Source of the DNA: Verticillium longisporum | Taxonomy: Eukaryota > Ascomycota > Sordariomycetes > Glomerellales > Plectosphaerellaceae | Assembly (NCBI GenBank): GCA_019188255.1 | Contig: JAETXT010000015.1 | Coordinates: 248,001 to 312,000, forward strand | Direction of reading: 5' to 3' | Length of the DNA stretch: 64,000 nucleotides | Part shown: piece after piece, positions 12,070-22,330 of the stretch | Numbering within the stretch: the stretch's first letter is position 1 | Layout: each line of letters opens with the position of its first letter | Position numbers and translations under genes: made by a program | The notes under the pieces: generated by a model | The model's input: the letters and a program-made list of their open reading frames with translations, nothing else | Database searches by the model: none | Told to the model about the DNA's origin: nothing

Positions 12070-13836
12070 ATGCGGCTCATGAACGTCAGGACCAAAGAGA
12101 TCACGCTGTTCTACGGTGATGATACGCCGCCGTACGCCATCCTCTCCCACACTTGGGCAGGCGACAATGAGGTCTCCTACCAGGAGTGGACAGCCCCCCT
12201 GAGACCGACGTTCAAGCCGGGATACCGCAAGATCATGGCCGCCTGTTTGCAAGCCGAACAAGACGGGCTCTACTACCTGTGGGTGGACACAAACTGCATC
12301 GACAAGACCAGCAGCGCCGAGCTGTCGGAAGCCATCAACTCCATGTTCGCGTGGTACGAGGCATCCGCCGTCTGCTACGCCTATCTCTCGGACGTTGACG
12401 GCAATGATCCCTTCGGCGTGGCGCCCCTGCCCCCGGTCGAGGGACTTTCTCTCTCCACAGAGCTCAAACGGAGGGGACCGACTTTGGAGCTGCGCGCCAG
12501 CCGCTGGTTCACCCGCGGTTGGACCCTGCAGGAACTGCTCGCACCCCCGAAGCTCACCTTCTTCAATCGCCACTGGAAGGACATTGGCACGCGCCAGGAG
12601 CTGCGCTTCCCCATCTCGACCATCACGGGCATCGACGTCACCTACCTCGGGCAGAGCCAGAAGATCTTCTCCGCCAGCGTCGCCGCGCGCCTCAGCTGGG
12701 CGGCGAAACGCGAAACGACGAGGGTCGAAGACATGGCGTACTGCCTGCTCGGCATCTTCGACATTCACCTGCCGCTCATCTACGGCGAGGGGTCCAAGGC
12801 GTTCCTCCGGCTGCAGGAGGAGATCATCAAGAACAGCGACGACCAGACCATCTTCTGCTGGACCTGGGAGGCTGACATGGTGCCACACGGCTGGCTGTCA
12901 CTTCTGGCACCCTCGCCAGCCGTCTTCGACTCGGCAAAGTTTGTTCCCGCCCCAGGGAACCACAGTGCCGCGCCGTATCAGATTACCAACGTTGGACTGC
13001 GCATCAGGCTTCCCGTCGTTCTCGCCGTTCACACTGTCTGCGCAGTTTTGGACGTTGTCAGTACAGATGATACCGATCCCGACAAGCGAAGGCGCATGTG
13101 TCTGCCGCTTTTGGTCGAAAACAATGTCTACCGGCGAGTTGCTCTTCCCGGACGCGCTTTCCCGATCCACTCAGCCATGATCTCCGAGGTGCGAAATCTG
13201 TACATCCTCTGCAAGACGCCAAGGGATACCTCGGGCATCAGCATCCTACCGTACCGCCCGCGTTTCGAATACGGCTTCCACATCACAGTGAGGGTCTCCG
13301 GGTTCGAGGGCAACGATCCACCCCTGAGCGTCGACTGTCTCGTCCCCCAGTACCCGCAGTCGCCCTTCTCCCACATTTCGACGCCCGTGTATAGCGTCGT
13401 GGGTTTCCGAGGCCCGCTCCAGAGCGATATCAACATCCTCGTCCTGCGCATCAGGTACAAGGATCAGAAGATACCCATCCTGCTGTCGGTGGGGATGCGC
13501 GGTGGGCGACCGACCTGGCACTGTGAGATCCTGCTATGCAGCTTCCTTGCCTACAGCACGGAGCGGTGGCTGGTCGAGATTGACAAGATGCGGCAGCAGT
13601 CGCAGGGCCACAGCTTGTGGTACCACAGGGTGCGCAACGTGGGCGTTGCGCTGGACCGGGAGAATCTCGATGCGTCTGGTCGATACGTGCGCTATGTGTA
13701 CGTTGTTATCGGCGATAGAGTGAGGTGGTCCAGGACGGGGAATACCATGGAGGATCCTGATCGCGTGTTTGATTCTCATAGTCGGGATCGCATATTTGAC
13801 ATGGTGGCCGAGATTGATGCTGAGACCTCGACTTGA
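12070..13836 (+). CDS. HET-domain (heterokaryon incompatibility) protein
   Basis: Single exon, 588 aa from the ATG at 12070. This start is preferred over 11908 because HET proteins typically begin with a short MRLMNV-like stretch just before the domain. HET motifs are all present in order: YAILSHTW, LYYLWVDTNCIDK, AINSMFAWYE, SRWFTRGWTLQELLAP and VEDMAYCLLGIFDIHLPLIYGEG. The C-terminal half (about residues 290-588) is a variable region with no recognised repeat or effector domain, so it is not a NACHT/WD40 type like HET-E. Family members can trigger cell death when unlike individuals fuse, but most HET-domain paralogues have no shown role. It sits beside a retroelement relic, a common setting for this family. 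Confidence 0.9.
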   Translation: MRLMNVRTKEITLFYGDDTPPYAILSHTWAGDNEVSYQEWTAPLRPTFKPGYRKIMAACLQAEQDGLYYLWVDTNCIDKTSSAELSEAINSMFAWYEASAVCYAYLSDVDGNDPFGVAPLPPVEGLSLSTELKRRGPTLELRASRWFTRGWTLQELLAPPKLTFFNRHWKDIGTRQELRFPISTITGIDVTYLGQSQKIFSASVAARLSWAAKRETTRVEDMAYCLLGIFDIHLPLIYGEGSKAFLRLQEEIIKNSDDQTIFCWTWEADMVPHGWLSLLAPSPAVFDSAKFVPAPGNHSAAPYQITNVGLRIRLPVVLAVHTVCAVLDVVSTDDTDPDKRRRMCLPLLVENNVYRRVALPGRAFPIHSAMISEVRNLYILCKTPRDTSGISILPYRPRFEYGFHITVRVSGFEGNDPPLSVDCLVPQYPQSPFSHISTPVYSVVGFRGPLQSDINILVLRIRYKDQKIPILLSVGMRGGRPTWHCEILLCSFLAYSTERWLVEIDKMRQQSQGHSLWYHRVRNVGVALDRENLDASGRYVRYVYVVIGDRVRWSRTGNTMEDPDRVFDSHSRDRIFDMVAEIDAETST

Positions 13837-14371
13837 TGGGCACTTGGTTTGCTTGTCTTTCCTTGCCTTGTGTTTGAGGGATGTTGCAGCGACGGGTGTT
13901 CAAGGCATTTACTCGTATACCCCAGGGTTTGATTTGCATTGTGTAGGTATATACTTCTTACATAGTGTAGGTATATACTCCTGATTTGAGGCTGCTAACG
14001 ACTCTAGGCCCGGCTCATCTGTTGTTTCTTCAACAAATGCTCATGCGGATTTCGGCAAGATGTGTACTCGTATTTAAAAGTTCCTGTCCTGACTGCGTCG
14101 TGTCGGTGTTTACAAAATCCGTGGATAGAACATGGTGAACTGAAAGCGATGAGTGTAAAGGTCCTGCTGCTAGATCTCATCTGACTGCGAAGTTCTAAAA
14201 TTCAGATTTAAAGATGTTCTCAACTCCAAGCAAACGAAATCGTAATTCTATAATTGACATCTTTCTGTAACCCATCACCCTCCAAACAGAATATCTTTGC
14301 TATGCAAACTAAATTCCTCTTGTTACGGATTATACCCGTAGCATAGTATGGGCATGTGGCCTATACCTCTA
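13837..14371. other. Gene-free stretch after HET gene
   Basis: Moderately AT-rich sequence with no coding frame seen. A direct repeat GTGTAGGTATATACT occurs twice around 13940-13980. Confidence 0.45.
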
Positions 14372-14467
14372 TGAATGTAGCCCAGTTGAATTAACGACGT
14401 TGATTCAACACGTACTCTTTTAGCTCAATTGAACAGCTGCCGTATGGCACTTAAGACTGTGTGAGGG
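14372..14467. repeat. Diverged direct repeat, copy A
   Basis: Aligns almost without gaps to 16381-16476. Shared words include GTTGATTCAA and CAGTTGAA/CAATTGAA. Most differences are C/T or G/A transitions. It is possibly an LTR relic. Confidence 0.6.
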
Positions 14468-16380
14468 CTGTCACTAAGCCCCTTTGAGGCCGACCGTAAC
14501 ACCTCTTCAGACATTCTCGCCATGCAAACCCACCCTACTAACTAGGACGCCCTCCTATCTTGCACACCACTCTTAACGGACTGCCAAGAGATCGCTTAAC
14601 CTTGATTCAACGTTGCCCTGTCTTATTCAGTGCGGGCTGAAGTCGCATGCCACGAGAACTGAATCGTAACATGGTACTATTCGAAAACACGATACTGCAA
14701 GTCATGCGCAGTGCCTTTTTGACGATATAGATTGGGGGCCTCCATCGAGTCGTCTGAGTGCCTGAAGTGATGCATGCTTGGTGGCCTCAAAATCAGTGCA
14801 TACTTGGAGGCCTCGTATCCGTGCATACCAGGGACTACGGTGCGCATCACGTAGTGCGCATTCACTTCTCATCCATGTTGTCATATGTTTATCAGAGCTA
14901 TAGTATAACTTTGACAGCGCCGCACAGTCGTTGTTCATGCGATGTCTACCAAGTGCATTTCGATCACGCTGCGTGGACAAAAACCTGAATGCACTATCAG
15001 GGGCTTTACCAGGTCAAGCCATAAAGCTGACTCTGCACACCGCGCCTCGACAGCTAGTTCGCTAAGACGCCAGCATCATTTCCTTCTCATCTGATAAGGA
15101 GCACGTAGGCGTCTCGTAAGAATTTATCAAGGCTTCGTCCCAGCGACACTCAATGACTAGTCCATTACATTCGATGAATACTAAGCGGTGTACCATCAAC
15201 TGCGCTCCGAACGAACTGCTGGTGGAATCCAAGCCAGCAATGGCTGCGGAATGGCTGTCAGATGAGACACAGGGGGACACTATCGACACTATCAGGAAAC
15301 TATATCAGCAGGAAGCACAAGCCCCAAGAGCCTACGCTCAAGCCGAAGCCAGAAAATCCTATAACAAGAAGCACCGCCTAATGAATTTTGATGTCGGTGA
15401 TGGAGTATTCCTTAGATTGATTGAAGGATATCAGCTTCCCGGCAAGCCACCAAGGAAATGGAGGTAGCAACGGGTGAGACCCTTCACGATTCTGGAATAG
15501 AAGGGCTCCCTAGCATGTAAACTGAAATTCTCGGTGAAGTGGAGAGTACACGACGTGATATTTATTAAGCAGCTCGTTCACGCTGATCGTCCACCACTAA
15601 ATCCGTAAAATCTAAGGACGATGGCGAGTAATATAAGGTCGATAGACTATTGTATGGACGTATAAGATAGCTGTCCGGGCGACGACGGCTATGATGTCCC
15701 GTGAAATGGAAAGACTGGGGACACGAGTTCAACGAATAGATATACTGGGCGCATATGCTATATACAGTAAACGACTTACTATACGAGTACGAGGCTAAAC
15801 ATCCAATAATGGACATTGAGATCCAGCAGGTAGTAGTAAATCTCCTGCCAACCATGAGCTATACAATCTTTCCGCCACTGGATAAGGACCCGAACTTGCA
15901 GCGACAGAGCGGAGAACCAACAAGTCACGAGATGCTCAACAACGACATTCGGCGCACTGTAGAGACAGTACGTAAGAACGCCTGGAGCGCTCAATAGCCG
16001 CGTTGAACAAGCCTGCGACTACCAGTCTACTGCCGATGAACGAGCTTCGCACGAAGATCGTCCCCCACATGGAGCCCTCCCGGGTTTCCCTTCCTTTACC
16101 CGCAAAGCTCTCAGGGTACGCAGGGAATACGCAGCTTTACGCAGAAGATGCGTGACAAGGTCGCGTTGGATGGGCATTGCTACGCCTACGAGAGAATTCT
16201 GTAGTACCTCATAAATAGCTTCCTAACCGACCTCCACAGCGAGCTTTCGCTACCTTCTTCGCGCAGGGTGGTCCCGACCGAAGGTACAACCCCGAGGACT
16301 TCGTGCAATATCTCGACCACATCTACTATGATCCCGACTGGGTGAGACTGCTGGGGAACAGGCGCTGGCCTGTCTCATTC

Positions 16381-16476
16381 GTAAATGCAGCTCAATTGAA
16401 TACCAATGTTGATTCAATGCGTATCCTTTAACTCCATTGGAGAGCTGCGCATAAGGGCACTTGCGACCATGTGAAG
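16381..16476. repeat. Diverged direct repeat, copy B
   Basis: Second copy of the repeat at 14372-14467, same orientation, about 2.0 kb away, on the far side of the integrase/chromodomain remnants. Confidence 0.6.
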
Positions 16477-16833
16477 GCGGGCCGGCGTAATACCAAAACC
16501 ACGCTGCAGGGTTTGTCAATCGTATTGATCAATCTGCTATGCTAACTTTCAACTGGAGGTCTTTCTCACAGCGTACAACGGCTGGCAATCCGGATCATTC
16601 GCGAATGGCATAGTAGGCTTCTGAGTGCTGTTATCCTAGGTAGCAGTATCATTTTGCAGAATGCAAAACTCTCTCAATTTCAAACGAGGTGGACGCAATG
16701 TCACTGTACAGCAACCAGGATCAAATGCTGTGTTTCCCACAAATTGTGTGTATCATGGTGACCTAACATCGACGCCCAACATTCGTCACAGGCGACGCTG
16801 CTCTATTCACAGTTTCTCTCCCCGTAATCCCCC
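16477..16833. other. Gene-free spacer before the NCS1 3' end
   Basis: No feature recognised. It probably includes the 3' untranslated region of the minus-strand transporter gene. Confidence 0.4.
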
Positions 16834-19678
16834 TTAGATAGACTCTCCCGCAAGTTTCTTATCGTTCAGCTGTGGCTTTCCCTGCACTGCCACTTCCTCG
16901 TCATACGGCCGATGTCCATCGGCCCCCTTGTCGCTATAGCTGTCGGCATCGTAGGCGACACGAACCTCGTCCAGGTCATCGCCTCCAACCTCCATCCATG
17001 TTTTGCTTGTGGCAGGGATGGGGAAGAAGTGGCACAGCGCCCAGTACATGGAGAATGATATGATGAACCCTCCAAAGAAGTTCACCCTGTAAAGATAGGA
17101 TGCTCCAATCGGGACAGTCGCGCCAATTGCACCGGCAAAGCCAACCACATTGATCAAAATGCCCGCGATGTATGCCGCATATGCCCGCCAGTGAACGCCG
17201 AAAGTGTAGTAGTACGGACTGCCCTTGCGAGCACTGAACAAGTCCGGAACTTGCAGATATCCGCGGCGTACGGCGTAGTAGTCGGAGCACATGACGCCGG
17301 CGATCGAACTGAGGAACACGCTGTAAGCTGAGAGGTAAGTCGTGAACTGGTTTGAGCTTGACTGAAGAGGCAGCAGTAATTAGCATTCTGTCTTTGATCA
17401 GCTGAGTCTTGACATACCAGTAGCTTCCATGGGCACATCGCGAGGCCAACCGCGGCACATACATAGCTAAGAGGACGCGTTAACAATTGCTTCCGGTGAT
17501 AATAGCTAGTGTGAAGGTGATCTTTACCTTCCTCGGCGAATGTTGATATACCTGGGAAGCAGCGCAGTCATATCGGTGCCAGCAGAAATGCTATTGGCTG
17601 CAATGTTTGTCTATTCAAACAGCTTGTCAGCGACAGTTTGAGGCATGTTCGCGAGGGTACTCACGCCGAGTTGGGCCAAGGCGAATGCCAGGCCAAGCAC
17701 GAAGACTCCAAATCTCTCGCCCGAGTTGCCTTCGTCGATGAATCTTTCGAGAACCTCGAGCGGATCCCACATGGGTGCGCCATAGATGGTAGCCGACGCC
17801 GAACTGACCAGGATGCCGATTAATGACGTGACGGCAAATCCGATGGGCTTTCGAGCTCTTAGTATGCATATCTCGGAAGATTGTCAGAATGTGAAAAGAG
17901 GGACTCACGATTGTGCACAGCTGCGACCAAAGTGCATCTCTGGGTTTGATAGCAAAGCGTGTAAAATCAGGATCATTGACGATGAGCTAGAGAGCATACT
18001 GATTAGCTCAAGATCTTCCGTGAGCTGAATAGTTTGCAGCCCATGAAATTTTTGGGTTTCAACATGAGCTCAGAGGCTCCAGAAGGATGAAGTCCGAATG
18101 ACTCACTGTTGCGAAGTTGGCGATCGAAGACATGACTCCGGAAACAAATGCCCATGACCATTCGCTGCCCTTGGCTTGAGCGGGCTGTCTAATCATGGCT
18201 CCCGTATTACCAGCCTTTGCAATAGTCCAGCCCATGAAGGCAAAGCCTGCTACAGGGACAACATAGGACTTTACAGTGAAGAGATGGCGTAGTTTGTGTA
18301 CCGGCACGTATAGGAACTTGTTACAGTCAGCACGGTAATAAAATCCTGCCTAGCTTTGACGAGCAAAAGTGGCGAGTACTCAGGGATGTGGCAAAAATGA
18401 AGACTTCTCAGCTTACAGGTAGTGAGATCAACCAGAAGAGGAAAAAGGAGACGAAATCTGCTGTTGTGGTGTCTGTGAACGCGTTGCTCGAAATTCGTTC
18501 ACGATCCTGCTACGATCAGTTTCCTATTGCATCCACAGTTTTGGATACGATAATTGGTCTTGATCTCTTACCCAGCTTTTCCAAATGGCTCTTATCATTA
18601 CGTAGATGCATCGGCCTCCGATCCAGGACTGGACACCATACTAATGCAAATTAGCTACGAACTCGTGCGCGATGAACGAGTGCGAGGCGGCTTATGCTTA
18701 CCCATACGCATGCTAAGAACACGACGAGTCAGCTATAATTTACCAACATAAAGCAGGATAGTGGTGTTGGCACGCAGATCCACGTCCTTCGGTCCTCAAG
18801 ACTTACCCATGGCAGTTCTGTTAAAGATGATCTTGAAACAAAGCAAATCAGCAATTCAGATCAAAATTACAGGGAACCTTTGGTCAGATGCAAGGACTAG
18901 CCAAATATTCCCAGTCACTTGTTTGTCAACGTGGTTTACTCACCCAAAGTGCTCCCCATATTCCGAAGGAACTTCGAGCAACCACGGGAAATCCGATATG
19001 GTACACCGCGCCTATACGGCCGATGAGAACAACGAAGATGCCGGCCACCAAATATCCGAGCCAGACACATGCCCAAGCTTGCCACCAGGAAAGCCCGGAG
19101 ACTACCATTGAAGATCCGATCATCCAGCTGTTAATATTGAACGACTAGGCAGTGTCAGGGGTGCTTCAGACGTTGGTATGAGTGGCTGAAAAGTGGAACT
19201 AATAGGCCAATGACCCCTGAAATCAAAATGACCTTCAAGAAAGGTTATGGGAGCTGTAGGGAGTCTCGGGAGTTGATGAGAGCCATCAGAATCCAGCGGG
19301 ATGCTGCAGCGTAGACCAAACCAGGGGCAACAAGACTTCATGAAAAGGTAGAGCACTTACGTCAGCAACCCAGAAGGCCACAAAGTTCCATGTTCCCCAA
19401 ACTCTACGAGCTTTCTCGACGGGCTTCAGATCATGGTTGATGAGCTAGGGTCGATCAGTACCTGTCTGGAAGGGCACGGCGAGGTCGTGCGTCCTCACCA
19501 TGAGCTGGGTATTAGACAAGCCCTCTTCTGTCTGGTCTACGGCCAGTTTGTTGGCCCAGTGCTTTGTCCTTGACCCATGCACACGCTCCCTGACTTGTGG
19601 GTTGGTGGCCTCCATTTTGGCCTCTGGGTTTGATTTCTTCGCAACCTCGACTTGCCACAGCGAAACAAGACAACTCAA
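16834..19678 (-). CDS. NCS1 family nucleobase/allantoin-type permease, 13 exons
   Basis: Exons in coding order: 19678-19499, 19444-19361, 19144-18944, 18831-18807, 18712-18702, 18640-18572, 18506-18417, 18316-18107, 17986-17909, 17847-17665, 17610-17528, 17466-17418, 17361-16834. Every intron has GT..AG ends and all phases agree, giving 596 aa. Family signatures: [14 protein letters not shown] (first membrane segments), [26 protein letters not shown]-like [34 protein letters not shown], and a tail ending after [17 protein letters not shown]1 proteins are 12-helix plasma-membrane symporters for uracil, allantoin, cytosine, thiamine or related compounds; the substrate cannot be read here. The start at 19678 ([12 protein letters not shown]) resembles relatives, though a second ATG at 19615 is possible. 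The 11-nt exon 5 is notable. Confidence 0.93.
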
Positions 19679-20538
19679 GTATAAACAGTAAATGCTTGGT
19701 CAAATTGATTGAAGAGCCCTGCAGTTCTTGAATGTCCTTTGCTGGGCAGAAAAAATGCAGCGCTGACAATCGTGGTATGATGGTGGTCGCGGTGGAGCTT
19801 CGACGTCGTGTGCCAGAGCTATGACGAAATGCCTAGTCTCAGAACCGGACAGTAAGATCCGTAGGATGTTCACCGACGTTTGGTGGGACAGCCGTCGGTG
19901 CTGGCCTGTAAAATGCTTTCGACGTTGAGTAGCAAGAAACAGATTCCGTCGGGTAAGGTAGGGCAAGTTGGAAGTGAGACAGGTAGATACACAGAGATGG
20001 ATATATATATCTCGGTAGCAAAGCTCACATGGCACATAGCGCAGAATCCAAGGTTTGATGGGAAATCGGCCGCCTTCCAGCAATCATTGCCTATCTAGCT
20101 CGTCATGGGGGATAGCTCTGGTGGACAAACTGATATCAGGCCCCCCACACGGCTTCAGGTCTCTCCAGTGATCCCTGTCGCACGCGCCAAGGTCGAGACA
20201 CCAAAGCCTACATGTGCTGTTCCTGTTGCTCCTCCAGCCAGAACAGGCCAGAACGCGCCGGCGGCGAGGCCATTTGACACCACATGCCACGCGACGATAA
20301 TGCATGGCCGCACATCGGCAAGCCCGCTGTACGCCACGCCAGCATGGAAAATGCAGATTCTCACGGCTGAAGGGAGCTAGCAGACTCAAGCTTCGGGGGC
20401 GGCGCCATTGGCTTCAACACTCTGCATCTTATCGCCGTTCTCGTCTCCGGCCGCACGGGCGGGTTCTTGCGCGGGGCTTCATTGGGCGGGCACACACAGC
20501 TTATCGTTGCAAGAGTGTCCCCGCCAGCGGGCTACCCA

Positions 20539-20561
20539 TTACTCGATCTCATCGAGTCAAA
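20539..20561 (+). repeat. 23-bp inverted repeat, arm 1
   Basis: Exact reverse complement of 21314-21336. It contains its own small palindrome (CTCGAT/ATCGAG with a 3-bp loop). Confidence 0.85.
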
Positions 20562-21313
20562 CTCTGCGATACGTCTGACGACATGGTACAGATTATGGTG
20601 ACGCTCAGCCAATGATGCTGCCGTCGCATAGCTCCAAGGGATCAACCCCCCTGCAGTGTACCATGTACAACCCGCAAATGAAACTTGTCAGGCTCTCGAT
20701 CAGGGTCGGGTCAAGGGTTCCTCCTCACCGTCCACAAAGGACTCGTACCACTTTACCCCAGAAGAAGGCTTGTTCTCGTGTCCCCTACTCTCCCTCTAAC
20801 TCTAGTAGGGAATCATTCAGAGTTGGCCGCGTGCAGATAACGGAGTCCCAGCTGAGGCCTTAGCTTGGACCCTTGACAGCACCGGCACTTCACCAGTCTG
20901 CACCACCTTCGGAGCTCCCCCGCCCCCGGCGGTTTCGCTAATATCTCGATTGGGGACGAAGGCCATCCGTGGCTGCGGGGGTGGGAAAGTCCGCGAAGAA
21001 AGCCCGATGTCGCCGAGTGAGCAGGCTTCGAATCAGGGCCACACATCTCCAGCGTCGATTCCAATCCGCATCATGTTCTCGAAGGCCGCTGGCTGGCGCA
21101 TGTGGTTGGGAGCAGGCCGCAACAGCAACATCCCGCCTTCCCCGACTCCTGACCAGCCGCAGTGCTGCTCTCATCGCTTCGAGTTTGTTGATGCTTCAGA
21201 TTCTCGAGGCATCAAGGGCCCGTCGTGAATTTCACCGAGAGCGCGCTAGGAGCACAAGAAGTCTAGTGTATATTCAATCTGCGGGCGAACGTGACCCGCT
21301 TATCGTGTTCTCG

Positions 21314-21336
21314 TTTGACTCGATGAGATCGAGTAA
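21314..21336 (-). repeat. 23-bp inverted repeat, arm 2
   Basis: Exact reverse complement of 20539-20561, 752 bp away. Flanking bases do not match, so the repeat is sharply bounded. Confidence 0.85.
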
Positions 21337-21614
21337 CAGACAACACGCGGGTTGGCTCGTGTTCATACGGTGTTCTGCATCTCCGAGATGGGCTATACGA
21401 CTGTTCAATGCCATGTCGCAAAACTTGAGGAACGCTACTCATGGCCTGCATGAGATTCGTCTCCGCACGACCCCATGTCGGGGTTCAATTGTTTGTCCAG
21501 CAGGGGGCCCCGACTACTCGCAGTCCGAGCATGTGGGAAATGATTTGGTTGCAGATAGGCACGCATGGTGCATGACAAGGGCTGCCCTCACATCCACATC
21601 TTTGTGCTACCCGA

Positions 21615-22313
21615 CTATGTAGCCAACCTTTTCTGCCTTTTACGCTCAATCGTCACATCCACAATGCGACCTTCATCCTTCAAAGCCTTATAAACACGAC
21701 GCAGGGCGCCAGCCCTGGTGTAAATCATGTTTCCCTCAGCGTCATGAGTCTTGACCACTGCGTCCAGACCTCCCTTCTTCGATAAACCTACGGCCTTCAG
21801 CTCGCCGACAATCACCAGACCGCAACGCTGACGTGTGAACATGACTTTTAAGCGGTTTCCGTTGGACGTGAACAGAGGTCCAGCGAACTCGCTGGTGCCC
21901 ATGGCGACAATCACAATATCGTTTTCACGCCCCTGGTAGCCGTCAATGGTAGAGGATTCGGGCACATTGATGAGTGAGGCGGTATACTCGGGCCGCTTCT
22001 TGCGCATATGTCCGATGGCTTCACAATGGGCGGCGGATGGACTCAGCACGACAATATCCTCGGCCTTTTCGTGGGTGGTCTTGGTCAAATCTGCGGCAAA
22101 GTCCAAGGTTAGTTTGACTTGGTCGAGACACTTCCTGGACCCAGAGCGCGGGTCGGTGAAGACGCGAGACCCAGGGCAGTTGATGAAGATCAGGCTGAGC
22201 GCGCCCTCTGGAGGTGCCGAGAGCTTTGGAAACTTTTCCTGGATGAATTTCTCCAGAAGACGACTAGAACTGAACTCCGGGAGGCTGATGTCGCAGCCGG
22301 CTCCGTACGTCAT
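21615..22313 (-). pseudogene. Truncated superfamily 1 (UPF1/DNA2-like) helicase C-terminus
   Basis: 232-codon open frame with the C-terminal AAA_12-type helicase half: SSTIDGYQGRENDIVIVAMG is the motif V region, and NGNRLKVMFTRQRCGLVIVGEL is the motif VI region with the expected Arg. The Walker A, DEXXQ and QYRM motifs of the N-terminal RecA-like domain are absent, and none is found on the minus strand upstream to about 23.4 kb. The frame begins at a CAT/ATG microsatellite (22311-22330). A full enzyme would use ATP to move along RNA or DNA; this piece cannot. It could be a 5'-truncated relic, or the last exon of a gene whose other exons I cannot recognise. Confidence 0.65.
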
Positions 22314-22330
22314 GATGATGATGATGATGA
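22311..22330. repeat. (GAT)n microsatellite at helicase 5' edge
   Basis: Six ATG/GAT units in a row at the point where helicase similarity stops. Confidence 0.8.

Larger units (their letters stand above)
14372..16476 (+). mobile_element. Degraded Ty3/gypsy chromovirus relic flanked by diverged repeats
   Basis: Coding remnants read on the plus strand. At 15153-15595 there is an integrase C-terminal region: AQAEARKSYNKKHRLMNFDVGDGVFLRL, then GYQLPGKPPRKW, then after stops VKWRVHDVIFIKQL. At about 15617-15800 a chromodomain-like segment follows (YKVDRLLYGRI...VKWKDWGHEFNE...LLYEYEAKHP). Around 16240-16330 the frame containing NPEDFVQYLDHIYYDPDW resembles a retroelement gag. Reading frames are broken by several TAG/TAA codons where relatives have CAG or TGG, that is C-to-T and G-to-A changes. 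No reverse transcriptase or RNase H is visible, so most of pol is gone. Flanking repeats are listed separately. It is non-functional. Confidence 0.75.
19679..21614. other. Gene-free stretch between NCS1 gene and helicase remnant
   Basis: The first few hundred bases are the NCS1 promoter. No gene recognised in the rest. A minus-strand frame at 20155-20364 is Gly/Ala-rich and hydrophobic and might be a transporter scrap, but no motif supports this. A 23-bp inverted repeat pair lies at 20539-20561 and 21314-21336. Confidence 0.45.

Noticed and set aside
12004..12888. 294-codon minus-strand frame
   Set aside because: It is a mirror of the HET domain coding sequence.
20155..20364. Possible transporter fragment on the minus strand
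   Set aside because: It is only generally hydrophobic and Gly/Ala-rich; no transporter motif could be named.
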